NCBI GenBank assembly: GCA_022561525.1
Contig: JADFRB010000126.1
Location: forward strand, 1-6,324
Direction: 5' to 3'
Source of the DNA: Nitrospinota bacterium
GTDB taxonomy: Bacteria > Nitrospirota > Nitrospiria > Nitrospirales > UBA8639
DNA: 6,324 nucleotides
The position numbers and the translations under genes were made by a program. Below, one piece after another: positions 4,791-6,324 of this stretch (position 1 is the first letter of the stretch; each line of letters begins with the position of its first letter). Under the pieces are notes generated by a model. That model ran no database searches, was not told the DNA's origin, and saw only the letters and a list, made by a program, of their open reading frames with translations.

Positions 4791-6164
4791 ATGTCCGGGA
4801 CTATTTGCATCGTTGATGACGAACCATCCATTCTGAATATGCTGAGCAGTATTCTCGAGGATGAAGGGTATCAGGTGTCGGTCGCCAAGAGTGGGGCTGA
4901 AGCCTTAAAGCTGATTCGCGCTGAACTGCCAGATCTCGTGATTCTCGATATTTGGATGCCGGAGATCGATGGATTGGAAATATTGAAGCGTATCCGACAC
5001 CAGTTTCCTCACTTGATGGTCGTGATGATGTCCGGTCATGGGTCGGTAGAGACCGCGGTGAAGGCGACGAAACTTGGAGCGTATGATTACCTTGAGAAGC
5101 CACTCGATCTCGAGAAAGTCACGATTCTCGTTCGGAACGCCCTCCATCAACGTACCCTGGAGGAGGAAAATTTTAATTTACGCTTCAAGGTTGAACGGCA
5201 TTTCGAACTAGTTGGGGATTCCCGTGTCATGGAAACGCTGCGACAGCAAATTGCCGCGGCGGCTCCCACCAACAGTCGGGTGCTTATTTCCGGAGAGAAT
5301 GGGACGGGGAAGGAACTCGTGGCCCGAGCCATTCATCTTCAGAGCCCACGCTACAATCGGTCGTTTGTGGAAGTCAATTGTGCCGCAATTCCGGAAACCC
5401 TCATTGAAACCGAACTGTTTGGTCATGAACGTGGTGCGTTCACTGGTGCGGTGTCTCAGCGCCGCGGAAAATTTGATTTAGCTGATGGGGGCACACTCTT
5501 TTTAGATGAAATTGCCGACATGAGTCTGGCCACCCAGGCCAAAGTCCTTCGGGTCTTACAGGAACAGGAATTCACACGGATCGGAGGTAGCAAGCTCATT
5601 AAAGTGAATGTTCGGGTGATCGCGGCTTCCAATAAGGACCTTCGGCGGGAGATCGAAAAAGGGACATTTCGAGAAGACTTATTTTATCGACTCAATGTGT
5701 TACCGATTGAGGTGCCCCCGCTTCGGAATAGATGTGAAGATATTCCGGTACTCGTTCGACATTTTCTGCGCGTGCATGGTGAAGAACAGGGAATGAAGCT
5801 CAAAGAGGTGACTGATGGGGCACTCCAAGTGCTGGCTCGGCACGACTGGCCAGGTAACATTCGTGAGCTTCGGAATCAGGTCGAGCGTTTGATGATCATG
5901 GTACCCAAACCTGTGATTGACGCCTCCGATGTCATTCCCTTTATGCCGGGCGGATCGGATGGGGCTGTTCAACGAGTCAGTGCCTTAGACTCGTATGAGT
6001 CATTGCGAGAGGCACGACATGCGTTTGAGCGGGAATATATCACGCATCGGCTTCGGGATAATGGATGGAAAGTCTCCAAGACCGCTGACGACTTAAAGAT
6101 TGAGCGCAGTCACTTACATCGAAAGATTAAATTGTTGAATGTCGATCTTCGGCCTGAAGCCTGA
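4791..6164 (+). CDS. NtrX-like sigma-54-dependent response regulator (REC, AAA+, Fis HTH)
   Basis: The protein has 457 residues with complete architecture. The receiver domain (about 3-120) has the acidic pair D9-D10, phosphoacceptor D53, S81 and K103. The AAA+ sigma-54-interacting domain (about 140-375) has Walker A GENGTGKE (168-175), GAFTGA (215-220, the loop that contacts sigma-54), Walker B TLFLDE (235-240), and HDWPGNIREL near its end. The C-terminal Fis-type helix-turn-helix (about 420-450) ends ADDLKIERSHLHRKIK, close to the NtrX form. When phosphorylated it should hydrolyse ATP to open sigma-54 promoter complexes. No histidine kinase is adjacent and no sigma-54 promoter was seen in the window, so partner and targets are unknown. 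All key residues are intact. Confidence 0.95.
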   Translation: MSGTICIVDDEPSILNMLSSILEDEGYQVSVAKSGAEALKLIRAELPDLVILDIWMPEIDGLEILKRIRHQFPHLMVVMMSGHGSVETAVKATKLGAYDYLEKPLDLEKVTILVRNALHQRTLEEENFNLRFKVERHFELVGDSRVMETLRQQIAAAAPTNSRVLISGENGTGKELVARAIHLQSPRYNRSFVEVNCAAIPETLIETELFGHERGAFTGAVSQRRGKFDLADGGTLFLDEIADMSLATQAKVLRVLQEQEFTRIGGSKLIKVNVRVIAASNKDLRREIEKGTFREDLFYRLNVLPIEVPPLRNRCEDIPVLVRHFLRVHGEEQGMKLKEVTDGALQVLARHDWPGNIRELRNQVERLMIMVPKPVIDASDVIPFMPGGSDGAVQRVSALDSYESLREARHAFEREYITHRLRDNGWKVSKTADDLKIERSHLHRKIKLLNVDLRPEA

Positions 6165-6222
6165 CCCTCACGGTAACGAATCTGTTTCGCACGAAGGACT
6201 TGTCAAAAATAACTTGAGGGCA

Positions 6223-6251
6223 CCTCTAAAAACCCGGCATTTTTTGTGAGG
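6223..6251 (+). terminator. Weak hairpin downstream of the response regulator
   Basis: CCTC/GAGG and an A-run facing a T-run can pair around the loop CCCGGCA, with a small bulge. It is imperfect and the T-run is in the stem, so it is only a candidate terminator. The stretch before it, 6165-6222, shows nothing else. Confidence 0.3.
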
Positions 6252-6324
6252 GCAAGGAAGCCGCGCGCGGAAAACCGGAGTGTATGGGCGAATACATGAG
6301 GATGTGAGCACGCGGCTGACGCCG
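6252..6324. repeat. Probable start of another interspersed repeat, cut by window end
   Basis: GC-rich sequence with GGAGTGTAT ... ATACATGAGG resembles, in the opposite orientation, the GAGTACGCTCC / CACGTAC core of repeat D (compare the reverse complement of 4535-4565). The similarity is in design and short blocks only. No gene is visible. Confidence 0.35.

Overview
The window reads like accessory or intergenic-rich chromosome from a Gram-negative bacterium of moderate GC content. Family-level resemblances suggest a Nitrospira-like (Nitrospirota) organism: a membrane-anchored TlpA-type thioredoxin, a Crp/Fnr regulator, an NtrX-like sigma-54 activator, and many interspersed palindromic repeats. 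This assignment is inference from gene style and repeat density; nothing in the window proves it.

Layout. Positions 1-1620 are a nest of mobile and palindromic DNA. A complete IS1595-family (ISXO2-like) insertion sequence (169-1190, transposase on the minus strand) lies between copies of a roughly 180-bp palindromic repeat, here called B. One B copy (1273-1620) carries a 163-bp palindromic MITE-like element, here called A (1331-1493). The other B copy (1-143) has the same site without the insertion. Positions 1623-2941 hold three plus-strand genes: a small His/Cys-rich membrane protein, a TlpA/ResA-type thioredoxin, and a second small His/Cys-rich membrane protein of the same design. Positions 2942-3130 have no gene but contain another A fragment. 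A small lipoprotein gene lies on the minus strand (3131-3304). A 166-bp palindrome, called C (3425-3590), separates it from a Crp/Fnr-family regulator (3670-4422). The stop codon of that regulator lies inside a perfect 26-bp palindrome. Positions 4423-4790 have no gene but contain a palindromic repeat, D (4489-4633), and the leader of a REC-AAA+-Fis response regulator (4791-6164). The window ends in a possible terminator and the start of what looks like another repeat.

How it may work together. The three-gene group looks like a periplasmic or membrane thiol and metal-handling module: a CxxC thioredoxin flanked by two small proteins that share an HH-x-H ... C-x-W-x-C motif and an RGPP C-terminal signature. 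The two regulators are separate transcription units with their own leaders. Their targets cannot be read from the window. The most notable features are the repeat architecture, with an internal empty-site/filled-site comparison and a compensatory base-pair change, and the paired His/Cys-rich proteins around the thioredoxin.
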